A DNA stretch of 64,000 bases from Massilia sp. YIM B02763. GTDB taxonomy: Bacteria; Pseudomonadota; Gammaproteobacteria; Burkholderiales; Burkholderiaceae_D. The number at the start of each line of letters is the position of its first letter. Within the stretch, counting starts at the first letter, position 1. The stretch is from positions 62,001-126,000 of the forward strand of contig NZ_JASNRD010000012.1 of the NCBI RefSeq assembly GCF_030412015.1, given 5' to 3'. The notes under the pieces are model-generated. The model was given only the letters and a program-made list of their open reading frames with translations, had not been told where the DNA came from and did not search any database. The position numbers and the translations under genes are program-made. Shown here in pieces: positions 16,787-24,867 of this stretch.

Positions 16787-17698
16787 ATGTCCACCCCCAA
16801 CCCATCCGCCGTCAAGGCCTGGCTGCTCGACCTGCAAGCGCGCATCGTCGCGGGGCTGGAAGAGGTCGACGGCAAGCCGTTCCTGCGCGACAGCTGGGAG
16901 CGCGAAGAAGGCGGGGGCGGCGTGTCGCGGCTGATCGAGGAAGGCAATGTGTTCGAGCGCGGCGGCTGCAATTTCTCGCACGTGCAGGGCAAGAGCCTGC
17001 CGCCGTCGGCGATGGCCGCGCGGCCCGAGCTCGCCGGGCGCGCCTGGGAAGCGATGGGCGTGTCGCTGGTGCTGCATCCGCGTAACCCGTATGCGCCCAC
17101 CGTGCACATGAACGTGCGCTTCTTCGAAGCCACGGCCGAGGGCAAGGAACCGGTGTGGTGGTTCGGGGGCGGCATGGACTTGACGCCCTACTACGGCAAC
17201 GCCGACGACGCCGTGCACTTCCACCGCACCTGCCGCGACGCGCTGGCGCCGTTCGGCGACGCGTTGCATCCGCGCTTCAAGAAGTGGTGCGACGAGTATT
17301 TCTACCTGAAGCACCGCAAGGAAGCGCGTGGCGTCGGCGGCATCTTCTTCGACGACTTCAACGAACTCGGCTTCGACCAGTCGTACGCGCTGGTGCAAAG
17401 CGTCGGCAACGGCTTCCTCGATGCCTACCTGCCGATCGTGACAGCGAGGAAGGACCAGCCCTACGGCGAGCGCGAACGCGATTTCCAGGCCTACCGGCGC
17501 GGCCGCTACGTCGAGTTCAACCTCGTCTGGGACCGCGGCACGCTGTTTGGCCTGCAATCGGGCGGACGGACCGAGGCGATCCTGATGTCGATGCCGCCGA
17601 TCGTCAAATGGCGCTACGACTGGCACCCGGAAGCCGGCAGCGCCGAGGAGGCGCTGTACCGCGACTTCCTCCCCCACCGGGATTGGCTGGCCCCGTGA
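16787..17698 (+). CDS. hemF: Oxygen-dependent coproporphyrinogen III oxidase
   Basis: A cytosolic heme-pathway enzyme that decarboxylates coproporphyrinogen III to protoporphyrinogen IX using O2. It has 303 residues, standard length. Signatures are [48 protein letters not shown] and [32 protein letters not shown] C-terminal core. It heads a tightly packed row: nadD overlaps its stop, followed by rsfS, rlmH and maf. Confidence 0.97.
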   Translation: MSTPNPSAVKAWLLDLQARIVAGLEEVDGKPFLRDSWEREEGGGGVSRLIEEGNVFERGGCNFSHVQGKSLPPSAMAARPELAGRAWEAMGVSLVLHPRNPYAPTVHMNVRFFEATAEGKEPVWWFGGGMDLTPYYGNADDAVHFHRTCRDALAPFGDALHPRFKKWCDEYFYLKHRKEARGVGGIFFDDFNELGFDQSYALVQSVGNGFLDAYLPIVTARKDQPYGERERDFQAYRRGRYVEFNLVWDRGTLFGLQSGGRTEAILMSMPPIVKWRYDWHPEAGSAEEALYRDFLPHRDWLAP

Positions 17699-18393
17699 CC
17701 CGCTGTGTCGCCTTGCTGGGAGGTAGTTTCGACCCGGTGCACCACGGCCACGTCGCGCTGGCCGAACTGTTTGCACGCCTGCTGAACCCGGACGAGCTGC
17801 GCCTGCTGCCGGCGGGCCAGCCGTGGCAGAAATCGAACGGCCTGCAGGCCGGCGATACCGACCGCATCAGGATGCTGGAGCTGGCCTTCGCCGGCAGCAG
17901 CGCTCCCGTGACGATCGATACCCGCGAGATCGCGCGCCGCAGCCCGACCTATACGGTGGACACGCTGCGCGAGCTGCGCGCCGAGCTCGGCCCCGAGGCG
18001 GCGATCGTGTTCCTGATGGGCGCCGACCAGTTGCAGAAGCTCGATACCTGGCGCGACTGGGAAAGCCTGTTCGCGCTGGCCAGCTTCGGCGTCGCCGCCC
18101 GCCCCGGCTACCGGCTCGACGAGGCCGCGCTGCCGCTTGCGGTGGCGCGCGAAGTGGCGGCGCGGCGCGTGGAACCCGGCGCGCTCTGCGCCAGCGCGGC
18201 CGGCAAGGTCTGCATCGTGCACACGCTGGCGGTCGACATCTCGGCCACGCAGGTGCGCGAGGCATTGAAACAAGGCGGGGAATCCGGCAAGGAATCGGAT
18301 GCGACGGACGCGGGCGCGCAGGCCAAGGTCGGCGCGCTGCTCTCCCCGCAAGTGCTAGACTATATTCAACAACATAACTTATACAAGAGCTAA
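17695..18393 (+). CDS. nadD: Nicotinate-nucleotide adenylyltransferase
   Basis: Cytosolic NAD-pathway enzyme joining NaMN and ATP to deamido-[19 protein letters not shown] near the N-terminus is the nucleotidyltransferase HxGH motif; [12 protein letters not shown] holds the C-terminal ISxTxxR motif. I chose a GTG start at 17695, overlapping the hemF TGA (GTGA), because the first ATG in the frame would remove the nucleotide-binding motif. 232 residues. A Glu/Ala/Gly-rich insert (about 197-213) near the C-terminus is unusual but keeps the frame. Its TAA overlaps the rsfS ATG. Confidence 0.95.
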   Translation: MTRCVALLGGSFDPVHHGHVALAELFARLLNPDELRLLPAGQPWQKSNGLQAGDTDRIRMLELAFAGSSAPVTIDTREIARRSPTYTVDTLRELRAELGPEAAIVFLMGADQLQKLDTWRDWESLFALASFGVAARPGYRLDEAALPLAVAREVAARRVEPGALCASAAGKVCIVHTLAVDISATQVREALKQGGESGKESDATDAGAQAKVGALLSPQVLDYIQQHNLYKS

Positions 18394-19091
18394 TGGATAT
18401 CAAGAAACTGCAAACGCTCGTCGTCGACGCCCTCGAAGACGTCAAGGGCCAGGACATCGTCCTGTTCGACACGACCGGACTGACCAGCCTGTTCGACCGC
18501 ATCGCGGTCGTCTCGGGCACGTCGAACCGCCAGACCAAGGCGCTGGCCGCCTCGGTGCGCGACAAGGTCAAGGAAGCAGGCGGCGACGTGGTCGGCCTGG
18601 AAGGCGAGGACACGGGCGAATGGGTGCTGGTCGACCTGGGCGACATGATCGTCCACATCATGCAGCCGGCCATCCGCCAGTACTACCGCCTGGAAGAAAT
18701 CTGGGGCGAGAAGCCCGTCAAGCTGGGCGCCGCCAAGCGCAAGGCCAGCGCCGAAGGCCAGGAAGCCGCCGCCGCGCCGAAGACGAAGTCGAAGCACCTG
18801 GCCGCCAACCAGGACCAGCCGGAAGCCAAGCCGGTGCGCGAGCGCAAGCCGGTGGCCAAGAAGGCCGCAGGCACCACCGCCACCGCCGCCGCCAAGAAAC
18901 CGGCCGCCAAGATCCCGACCGGCGCCAAGGTGAAGGTCGCCCTGCCGAAGACCGCCGTCGCCTCGGCCGCCGCCGCCAAGGCCGCGAAAGCCGCCGCGCC
19001 GAAGCGTGCCAAGGCCGCCCCGGCCGAAGCCGCCGCAGCAGCAGCACCGGCCAAGAAAGTCATCCGCCGCATCAAGAAGACCGAAGAGTAA
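18393..19091 (+). CDS. rsfS: Ribosomal silencing factor RsfS with long Ala/Lys-rich tail
   Basis: Residues 1-110 are a normal RsfS/YbeB domain (IKKLQTLVVDALEDVKGQDIV, TGEWVLVDLGDMIVHIM, YYRLEEIWG), which binds ribosomal protein uL14 and blocks subunit joining in starvation. Typical proteins are 105-130 residues; this one has 232. The extra ~115 residues are made of Ala, Lys and Pro (AAKKPAAKIPTGAKVKV, KAAKAAAPKRAKAAPAEA), like histone H1/AlgP tails, and end KKVIRRIKKTEE. The tail is presumably disordered and basic, perhaps adding RNA contacts. It sits between nadD and rlmH, the usual place for the gene. Confidence 0.93.
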   Translation: MDIKKLQTLVVDALEDVKGQDIVLFDTTGLTSLFDRIAVVSGTSNRQTKALAASVRDKVKEAGGDVVGLEGEDTGEWVLVDLGDMIVHIMQPAIRQYYRLEEIWGEKPVKLGAAKRKASAEGQEAAAAPKTKSKHLAANQDQPEAKPVRERKPVAKKAAGTTATAAAKKPAAKIPTGAKVKVALPKTAVASAAAAKAAKAAAPKRAKAAPAEAAAAAAPAKKVIRRIKKTEE

Positions 19092-19097
19092 TCCTCG

Positions 19098-19568
19098 ATG
19101 CAGTTGATGATCGTCGCGGTCGGCCACAAGATGCCGGCCTGGATCGAGACCGGCTTCACGGAGTACGCCAAGCGCATGCCGCCCGAGCTGCGCATCGTGC
19201 TCAAGGAAGTCAAGCCGGTCGAGCGCTCCGGCAGCAAGACCGCGGCGACCGCGATGGCGCTCGAGCGCGAGCGCATCGAAGCCGTGTTGCCGAAGGGCGT
19301 GCGCATCGTCGCCCTGGACGAGCGCGGCAAGGACCTCACCAGCGTCGGCCTGTCCCAGCAGCTGGAAAGCTGGCAGCAGGACGGCCGCGACGTGGCCTTC
19401 CTGATCGGCGGCGCCGACGGCCTCGATCCCGAGCTGAAGGCGCGGGCCGACGGCCTGATCCGCATTTCCAGCATGACGCTGCCGCACGGCATCGTGCGCG
19501 TGATGCTGGCGGAACAGTTGTATCGTGCCTGGTCGATCACCCAGAACCACCCATACCACCGCGTTTGA
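19098..19568 (+). CDS. rlmH: 23S rRNA (pseudouridine(1915)-N3)-methyltransferase
   Basis: A SPOUT-class methyltransferase of 156 residues that methylates pseudouridine 1915 in helix 69 of 23S rRNA. The knot region [13 protein letters not shown] and C-terminal [22 protein letters not shown] are the family's SAM-binding and dimer signatures. It lies 6 bp after rsfS, the usual gene order. Confidence 0.97.
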   Translation: MQLMIVAVGHKMPAWIETGFTEYAKRMPPELRIVLKEVKPVERSGSKTAATAMALERERIEAVLPKGVRIVALDERGKDLTSVGLSQQLESWQQDGRDVAFLIGGADGLDPELKARADGLIRISSMTLPHGIVRVMLAEQLYRAWSITQNHPYHRV

Positions 19569-19581
19569 ACCTGCCCCGTCC

Positions 19582-20211
19582 ATGCCTTCGCTGAAAACGC
19601 CCGACCAGAAGATCTATCTCGCCTCCAAGAGCCCGCGCCGGCGCGAACTGCTGCGCCAGGTCGGCATCGATTTCGAACTGCTCAGCCTGCGCTCCGACCT
19701 GGGCCGCAGCCTCGACGTCAGCGAGGACGTGCTGCCCGGCGAGGAACCGCTGCCCTACGTGGAACGGGTCGCGCTGGCCAAGGGCGCGGCGGCCTGGAAC
19801 GTGCTGCACCAGCGGCGCATGCAGATCCGCCCGGTGCTGTCGGCCGACACCACCGTCACCATCGATGGCGAGATCCTCGGCAAGCCGGCCGACGTGCGCG
19901 AAGCCGTGGCCATGCTGGAGCAGTTGTCGGGCCGCACGCACCAGGTGCTGACGTCGATCGCCGTGCATGCGCACAACCTGGTCGAGCAGGTCACGCAGGT
20001 ATCGCACGTGCGCTTCGCCAAGCTGTCCCCGCACGCCATCCGCGCCTATTGCGCCACCGCGGAACCCTACGACAAGGCGGGCGCCTACGGCATCCAGGGC
20101 CTGGCGGCGCTGTTCATCGAGCACATCGAGGGCAGCCATTCGGGCATCATGGGCTTGCCGGTGTTCGAGACGGTGCAGCTGCTGCGGAAGGCGGGGATCA
20201 ATCCTTTATAA
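19582..20211 (+). CDS. maf: Maf-family nucleoside triphosphate pyrophosphatase
   Basis: A cytosolic house-cleaning pyrophosphatase of 209 residues that removes non-canonical NTPs (dTTP/UTP or 7-methyl-GTP type, subclass not settled). The N-terminal SKSPRRRELLRQVG loop, VLSADTTV and the KAGAYGIQGLAALFIEHIEG motif are intact; the KAGAYGIQG type is closer to the YhdE dTTP/UTP group. The start at 19582 follows the rlmH stop by 13 bp and is preferred over an in-frame ATG inside rlmH. Confidence 0.94.
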   Translation: MPSLKTPDQKIYLASKSPRRRELLRQVGIDFELLSLRSDLGRSLDVSEDVLPGEEPLPYVERVALAKGAAAWNVLHQRRMQIRPVLSADTTVTIDGEILGKPADVREAVAMLEQLSGRTHQVLTSIAVHAHNLVEQVTQVSHVRFAKLSPHAIRAYCATAEPYDKAGAYGIQGLAALFIEHIEGSHSGIMGLPVFETVQLLRKAGINPL

Positions 20212-20249
20212 GCAATAGCGGCATATCATCGCTCCCGCTCAATAAAACC

Positions 20250-20376
20250 TGTCGTCCCTGCGCAGGCAGGGACCCATACTGAAGATCAAAATTCGGTATG
20301 CTGGATGCATTCTAGCGTTTCAGAAATACGGACTTCGGATGCTCAGCATGGGTCCCTGCCTTCGCAGGGACGACGG
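20250..20376. repeat. REP-like composite with ~70-bp core
   Basis: Inverted palindromes (about 20251-20278 and 20347-20375) enclose a spacer beginning CATACTGAAGATCAAAATTC. A similar spacer opening (CATACTGAGCATCAGAATTC) occurs in the composite at 34235-34363, which suggests a larger mobile unit than the palindrome alone. Confidence 0.85.
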
Positions 20377-20449
20377 TGTTCAGGGCCAACGGCCCTTTCC
20401 CCCACCGTGTATGATGTCGTTCTGAACAATAACGCACGGCCCGCCCCCA

Positions 20450-21913
20450 ATGACTGAAGACATCCTGATCAATATCACCCCCCAGGAAACACGCGTCGCG
20501 CTGGTGGTGCAGGGTGCCGTGCAGGAATTGCATATCGAGCGTACGCTCACCCGCGGGCTGGCCGGCAATGTCTATCTCGGCAAGGTCGTGCGGGTGCTGC
20601 CGGGCATGCAGTCCGCCTTCATCGACATCGGCCTGGAGCGGGCCGCCTTCCTCCACGTGGCCGACATCTGGGAAGCCCGTCCGCACGACGGCGCCAACGT
20701 GCCGCCGACCCCGATCGAGAAACTGCTGTTCGACGGTCAGGTACTCACCGTGCAGGTGATCAAGGACCCGATCGGCACCAAGGGCGCGCGCCTGTCGACC
20801 CAGATCTCCATCGCCGGCCGCATGCTCGTGTACCTGCCGCAAGATAAACACATCGGCATCTCGCAGAAGATCGAGAAGGAATCCGAGCGCGAGGCGCTGC
20901 GCGCGCGCATGCAGGGCCTGCTGCCGCCGGACGAGAAAGGCGGCTACATCGTGCGCACCCAGGCCGAGGACGCGTCCGACGCCGACCTGGCCGCCGACAT
21001 CGACTACCTGCGCAAGACCTGGGGCGCGATCACCAAGGGCGCGCGCACCCGTCCGGCGACGAGCCTGCTGTACCAGGACCTGAGCCTGGCCCAGCGCGTG
21101 CTGCGCGACTTCGTCCACGACGAGACGGCGGCGATCCTCGTCGACTCGCGCGAGAACTACCTGAAGCTGGTCGAATTCGCCCAGGTCTATACCCCGAGCG
21201 TGCTGTCGCGCCTGCAGCACTACACGGGCGAACGCCCGCTGTTCGACCTGTACGGCGTCGAGGAGGAAATCCTGCGCGCGCTGGGCCGGCGCGTGGACCT
21301 CAAGTCGGGCGGCTACCTGATCGTCGACCAGACCGAGGCGATGACCACCATCGACGTGAATACGGGCGGCTTCGTCGGCGGGCGCAATTTCGCCGACACG
21401 ATCTTCAAGACCAACCTGGAAGCGGCCCACGCCATCGCGCGCCAGCTGCGCCTGCGCAACCTGGGCGGCATCATCATCCTCGACTTCATCGACATGGAGA
21501 ACAACGAGCACCGCAATGCCGTGCTGGCGGAGCTCAAGAAAACCCTGTCGCGCGACCGCACCAAGGTGTCGGTGAGCGGCTTCTCGGCCCTGGGCCTGGT
21601 CGAGATGACGAGGAAGCGCACGCGCGAATCGCTGGCGCACATCCTGTGCGAGCCCTGCCCTGCCTGCAGCGGCAAGGGCCAAGTGAAAACCTCGCGCACG
21701 ATCTGCTACGAGATCCTGCGCGAACTGCTGCGCGAAGCCAAGCAATTCAACCCGCGCGAATTCCGCATCCTGGCCTCGCAGGAAGTGGTCGACCTGTTCC
21801 TGGAAGAAGAGTCGCAGCACCTGGCCATGCTGGGTGATTTCATCGGCAAGAAAATCTCGCTGCAGGTGGAAAAAGGCTACCACCAGGAGCAGTACGATGT
21901 CATTTTGATGTGA
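20450..21913 (+). CDS. rng: Ribonuclease G
   Basis: A 487-residue endoribonuclease of the RNase E/G family that matures 16S rRNA 5' ends and takes part in mRNA decay. The N-terminus has the S1 domain (about 38-125: GNVYLGKVVRVLPGMQSAFIDIG). The DNase-like catalytic Asp residues are in DVNTGGF and ILDFIDM. The zinc-link Cys pair is in EPCPACSGKG. There is no RNase E C-terminal scaffold, so RNase G is the right name. A REP composite separates it from maf. Confidence 0.96.
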   Translation: MTEDILINITPQETRVALVVQGAVQELHIERTLTRGLAGNVYLGKVVRVLPGMQSAFIDIGLERAAFLHVADIWEARPHDGANVPPTPIEKLLFDGQVLTVQVIKDPIGTKGARLSTQISIAGRMLVYLPQDKHIGISQKIEKESEREALRARMQGLLPPDEKGGYIVRTQAEDASDADLAADIDYLRKTWGAITKGARTRPATSLLYQDLSLAQRVLRDFVHDETAAILVDSRENYLKLVEFAQVYTPSVLSRLQHYTGERPLFDLYGVEEEILRALGRRVDLKSGGYLIVDQTEAMTTIDVNTGGFVGGRNFADTIFKTNLEAAHAIARQLRLRNLGGIIILDFIDMENNEHRNAVLAELKKTLSRDRTKVSVSGFSALGLVEMTRKRTRESLAHILCEPCPACSGKGQVKTSRTICYEILRELLREAKQFNPREFRILASQEVVDLFLEEESQHLAMLGDFIGKKISLQVEKGYHQEQYDVILM

Positions 21914-22277
21914 AATTTTGTCTGTAAAATGTACGGGGCGCGACAAACACTTGCCAAGCAGTTCAAGGCTTGTTGCTGCCGATGGACAAAGCGTCCGAAA
22001 ATAGGGCTGGCGGACACGCCGCTCCCCGGTTTAGACTACAATTCGTGACAATTTGCTGAATTAGAGAGTTGGCGGTAGCGCGTTTCCAGCGACGTTTGCG
22101 GGATGCGGCCAGCCGACCGGCAGGGAACCTTGATCAACCGTGGAGAGACGTCATTGTTGACGAACAACGGGGTGTCGCGGTTCCCGTTTGGTGCTGCTGG
22201 CGCAGCTTGTACGCCGCGGCTCCCCTGAATGGACCACTGGCGGCGTCATCACACAGGCAGGCGACCCGTAAGAGACA
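21914..22277 (+). promoter_or_regulatory. Long leader region of the GT9 gene
   Basis: 364 bp with no credible gene. A TACAAT -10-like hexamer lies at 22037-22042 with a poor -35. The ops-like GGCGGTAGCG starts at 22071. About 200 nt of GC-rich untranslated leader follow before the ATG at 22278, which has a weak AAGAGA ribosome site. Confidence 0.4.
22071..22082 (+). promoter_or_regulatory. ops-like (RfaH recruitment) element
   Basis: GGCGGTAGCGCG matches the ops consensus GGCGGTAGCGTG at 11 of 12 positions. In enterobacteria ops pauses RNA polymerase and loads the antiterminator RfaH into LPS, capsule and haemolysin operons. Here it lies about 30 nt downstream of a possible -10 and about 200 nt before a cell-envelope glycosyltransferase gene, the expected position. 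No rfaH gene is in the window. Confidence 0.55.
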
Positions 22278-23381
22278 ATGAACGTACCTCTCATTCCTTC
22301 CGAACTGCTGCAGAAGTCGGACAAAATCCTGTTCATCGCCCACCTGGCGCTGGGCGACTACACGTACCTGCAGAATTGCTTCCAGGCGTTCGCGCAAGCG
22401 TATCCGCACCTGAAGCTGCACCTGTGGGTCGACGAAGTGCGCCGCACGGGCGACGCCTCGCAGTGGCCGCACCTGAAGAAGAACGTGCTGTACGACTGGC
22501 TGGCGGCCTGCGATTTCATCGACAAGGTCTACGACCGCAACTATTCGCCCGAGCTGTTCCAGGCCTCCATCAAGGAAGCCCGGCAGGAACGCTACCCGAT
22601 CGTCGTCTCGCTCGGCACGCTGCGTCCGCATTTCTATGCCAACCTGGCGCGCGAGATCAGCCCGGACGGCTTCGTCGTCGGCCTCAAGAAGCCGCTGGGC
22701 CTGCTCGACCTGCCGCACTGGTTCGCCTACCGCAAGCTGGACGCCAGCCTGAACCCGGACGTGGCCGACCGCAACAGCGCACCGCACATCAGCGACGTGC
22801 ATGCCGAATGGTTCCGCCAGCTGGCCAACGTCGACATCCCGCCGACGGCACGCATTCCCTTCGTGCATATTCCGCAGCAATTCATCGAAGGCGCCCGCGC
22901 GCGCCTGCACGACTGGGGCTTCGACGGCCGCCAGGGCAAGCTGGTCTTCATCAACCCGTTCGCCAAGACCCGCAAGCGCTGCTGGCCCGTCGAGCGCGTC
23001 GCCGAGCTGATCACGACCATGCGCGCCCAGCCGGAATGGCGCGACGCCTGCTTCATCGTCAATGCGGTGCCGCAGGAAGTCGAGCGCGTGAAGGCGATGC
23101 TGGCCGAGCGCAAGCTGGACCGCACCGAACTGTTCAGCGCCAACGAGAATTTCTTCCAGCTGCCGGCCATGCTGGCCCAGTGCGACCTGATCGTCTCGGT
23201 CGAGACGGCCGTGATGCACCTGGCCAATGCCGTGGGCGTGCCGGTCGTCGCGCTGATGCGCCAGAAGACGCCGGAATGGGCGCCGGTCGACAAGGCCAAC
23301 TCCACCGTCATCACGGCGGACCAGCGGCGCGACTGGGTCAAGGCGATTCCGGTGCAGGCGGTGATGCACGCGCTGGCGTAA
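22278..23381 (+). CDS. Glycosyltransferase family 9 (heptosyltransferase-like) protein
   Basis: A 367-residue GT-B fold enzyme with the family 9 pattern: ILFIAHLALGDYTYLQN near the N-terminus, VFINPFAKTRKRCWP (about 216-230) at the start of the nucleotide-sugar domain, and the signature ETAVMHLANAVGVPVVALM (about 313-331). It probably adds a heptose or other sugar to LPS on the cytosolic face. The acceptor is unknown; it is less like WaaF/WaaC than the gene at 34409. The leader carries an ops-like element. Confidence 0.85.
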   Translation: MNVPLIPSELLQKSDKILFIAHLALGDYTYLQNCFQAFAQAYPHLKLHLWVDEVRRTGDASQWPHLKKNVLYDWLAACDFIDKVYDRNYSPELFQASIKEARQERYPIVVSLGTLRPHFYANLAREISPDGFVVGLKKPLGLLDLPHWFAYRKLDASLNPDVADRNSAPHISDVHAEWFRQLANVDIPPTARIPFVHIPQQFIEGARARLHDWGFDGRQGKLVFINPFAKTRKRCWPVERVAELITTMRAQPEWRDACFIVNAVPQEVERVKAMLAERKLDRTELFSANENFFQLPAMLAQCDLIVSVETAVMHLANAVGVPVVALMRQKTPEWAPVDKANSTVITADQRRDWVKAIPVQAVMHALA

Positions 23382-23394
23382 GTTAAACGACAAT

Positions 23395-23424
23395 ACGTCG
23401 TTCCCGCGAAGGCGGGAACGACGT
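23395..23424. terminator. Palindrome between convergent genes, likely bidirectional transcript end
   Basis: ACGTCGTTCCCGC and GCGGGAACGACGT flank a GAAG tetraloop in the 44-bp gap between the GT9 gene and the ABC ATPase gene. It is a CCC-GC variant of the dispersed REP-like palindrome without a U-tract. Confidence 0.55.
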
Positions 23425-23425
23425 G

Positions 23426-24157
23426 CTAACTGATCTCCAACCTTCCCTCCCGCAGCTCCATCAGCTGCACCCCCTCCTGCCCCACCAGGTTCCGGTCGTG
23501 CGACGCAATGAGCACGCTGCCCCCCGCATCGATCAGCGCGGCGATCGACCCGAACAGCCGCTCGCGCGCGACCTCGTCCAGGTCGGCCGTGGGCTCGTCC
23601 AGCAGCATCAGTTTCGGTTTCAGGACCTTGGCCCGGGCCAGCGCCACGCGCCGCTGCTCGCCGCGCGACAAGCGCGCCGGATCGATGTCGCGCAGGTGGG
23701 CGACGTTGGCCCAGGCCATGGCGTCCTCGACCTGCGCCGCGATCTCCGCCGGCGCCACGCCGCGCACCGCCAGGCCGTAGCCGATGTTGTGGGCCACGCT
23801 GGTGGAAAACAGCACCGGATGCTGGTGCACGTAGACGATGCCGGTGCGCATGGCGCACGGGTAGGGATGCGGGATCACGTCCAGGCCTTCGAAGCGCAGG
23901 CTGTCGATCTCGGCCCGCTCCAGGCCGCCCAGCACGCGCAGCAGCGTGCTCTTGCCGGCGCCGTTCATGCCCGTCAGCAGGTAGGCGCCGTGGGTGGCGA
24001 TCTCGATGCGGTCGATGTCCAGCAGCAGACGCTCGCCCGGATGCGCGCCAAGCCGCTTGCGCAGGCCGCGCACGCCCAGGAGCGCCTTGCGGCGCTCGTC
24101 GCCGGTGCGCACGTCCACGCTTGCCAGCATGCTCTGGATCGATATGCTCTGGATCAT
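23426..24157 (-). CDS. ABC transporter ATP-binding protein (tungstate-type, TupC-like)
   Basis: A 243-residue ATPase. The Walker A motif is GMNGAGKST (about 64-72), the signature LSRGEQRRVALARA, and the Walker B LMLLDEPTADLDE. The first ~45 residues (MIQSISIQSMLASVDVRTGDERRKA) are a longer than usual lead-in. Its ATG overlaps the permease stop (ATGA). The oxyanion specificity comes from the permease; molybdate or tungstate uptake is likely. No periplasmic binding protein gene is adjacent. Confidence 0.85.
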   Translation of the reverse strand: MIQSISIQSMLASVDVRTGDERRKALLGVRGLRKRLGAHPGERLLLDIDRIEIATHGAYLLTGMNGAGKSTLLRVLGGLERAEIDSLRFEGLDVIPHPYPCAMRTGIVYVHQHPVLFSTSVAHNIGYGLAVRGVAPAEIAAQVEDAMAWANVAHLRDIDPARLSRGEQRRVALARAKVLKPKLMLLDEPTADLDEVARERLFGSIAALIDAGGSVLIASHDRNLVGQEGVQLMELREGRLEIS

Positions 24158-24867
24158 GCCGGCTGCCTCCGCAATACGCGCGGCGCGCCCTGCAGCCACG
24201 CCAGCACGCCCGTGAGGGGCAGCGCGAACGCCAGCAGCACGATGCCCAGCGCGATGGCCTGGTCGACGTCGCCACGGCCCGCCTCCAGCGCCAGCGCCGT
24301 GCCCAGGCTGCGCGTGTGCCCCGCGATATTCCCGCCCAGGACCAGCGCGCAGCCGATCTCCGCGATCGCGCGTCCGAAGCCGAGCAGGATGGCCGCCATG
24401 ACCCCGAAACGCGCTTCGTGCAGCACGCGCAGCATCACCTGGCTGCGCGTACCGCCCAGCGCCAGCGCCGTCTCCGCATACAGCGGGTCGACGGCCTGCA
24501 CGGCCGCCAGCGTGTAGGCGAACAGCACGGGAAACGTGACCACGAACACGCCCAGCACCATGCCGGGTTCGGCGAACAGCCAGCGCAGGCCGGCCAGCGG
24601 TCCCGCGGGCGCCAGCAACAGGTAGAGCAGCAGGCCGACCAGCAGCGTCGGCACGGCCAGCATCGCCTCGGCCAGCCAGACGACGGCGCGGCGCCAGCGG
24701 AAGCGGTGCAGCGCGGCCTGGTAGCCGAGCAGCAGCGCCGGCGGCGCGGCCAGCAGCAGGCCGGCCAGGCTGGTCATCAGGGACACCCAGACCAGGTGCC
24801 ACAGGGCGGCATCGCCCGTGAACAGCAGGCCGAAGGCGCGCAGGGTGGCGTCCAGGGCGGCCATCAC
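24154..24867 (-). CDS. ABC transporter permease (tungstate-type, TupB-like)
   Basis: A 237-residue inner-membrane protein with about six helices. The cytoplasmic EAA-type loop and the stretch GRAIAEIGCALVLGGNIAGHTRSLGTALALEAGRGD are the hallmark of tungstate permeases (TupB/WtpB), close to the Campylobacter TupB pattern. It overlaps the ATPase gene by 4 nt and the NuoF-like gene upstream by 4 nt, so the three form one operon. Confidence 0.88.
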   Translation of the reverse strand: MMAALDATLRAFGLLFTGDAALWHLVWVSLMTSLAGLLLAAPPALLLGYQAALHRFRWRRAVVWLAEAMLAVPTLLVGLLLYLLLAPAGPLAGLRWLFAEPGMVLGVFVVTFPVLFAYTLAAVQAVDPLYAETALALGGTRSQVMLRVLHEARFGVMAAILLGFGRAIAEIGCALVLGGNIAGHTRSLGTALALEAGRGDVDQAIALGIVLLAFALPLTGVLAWLQGAPRVLRRQPA

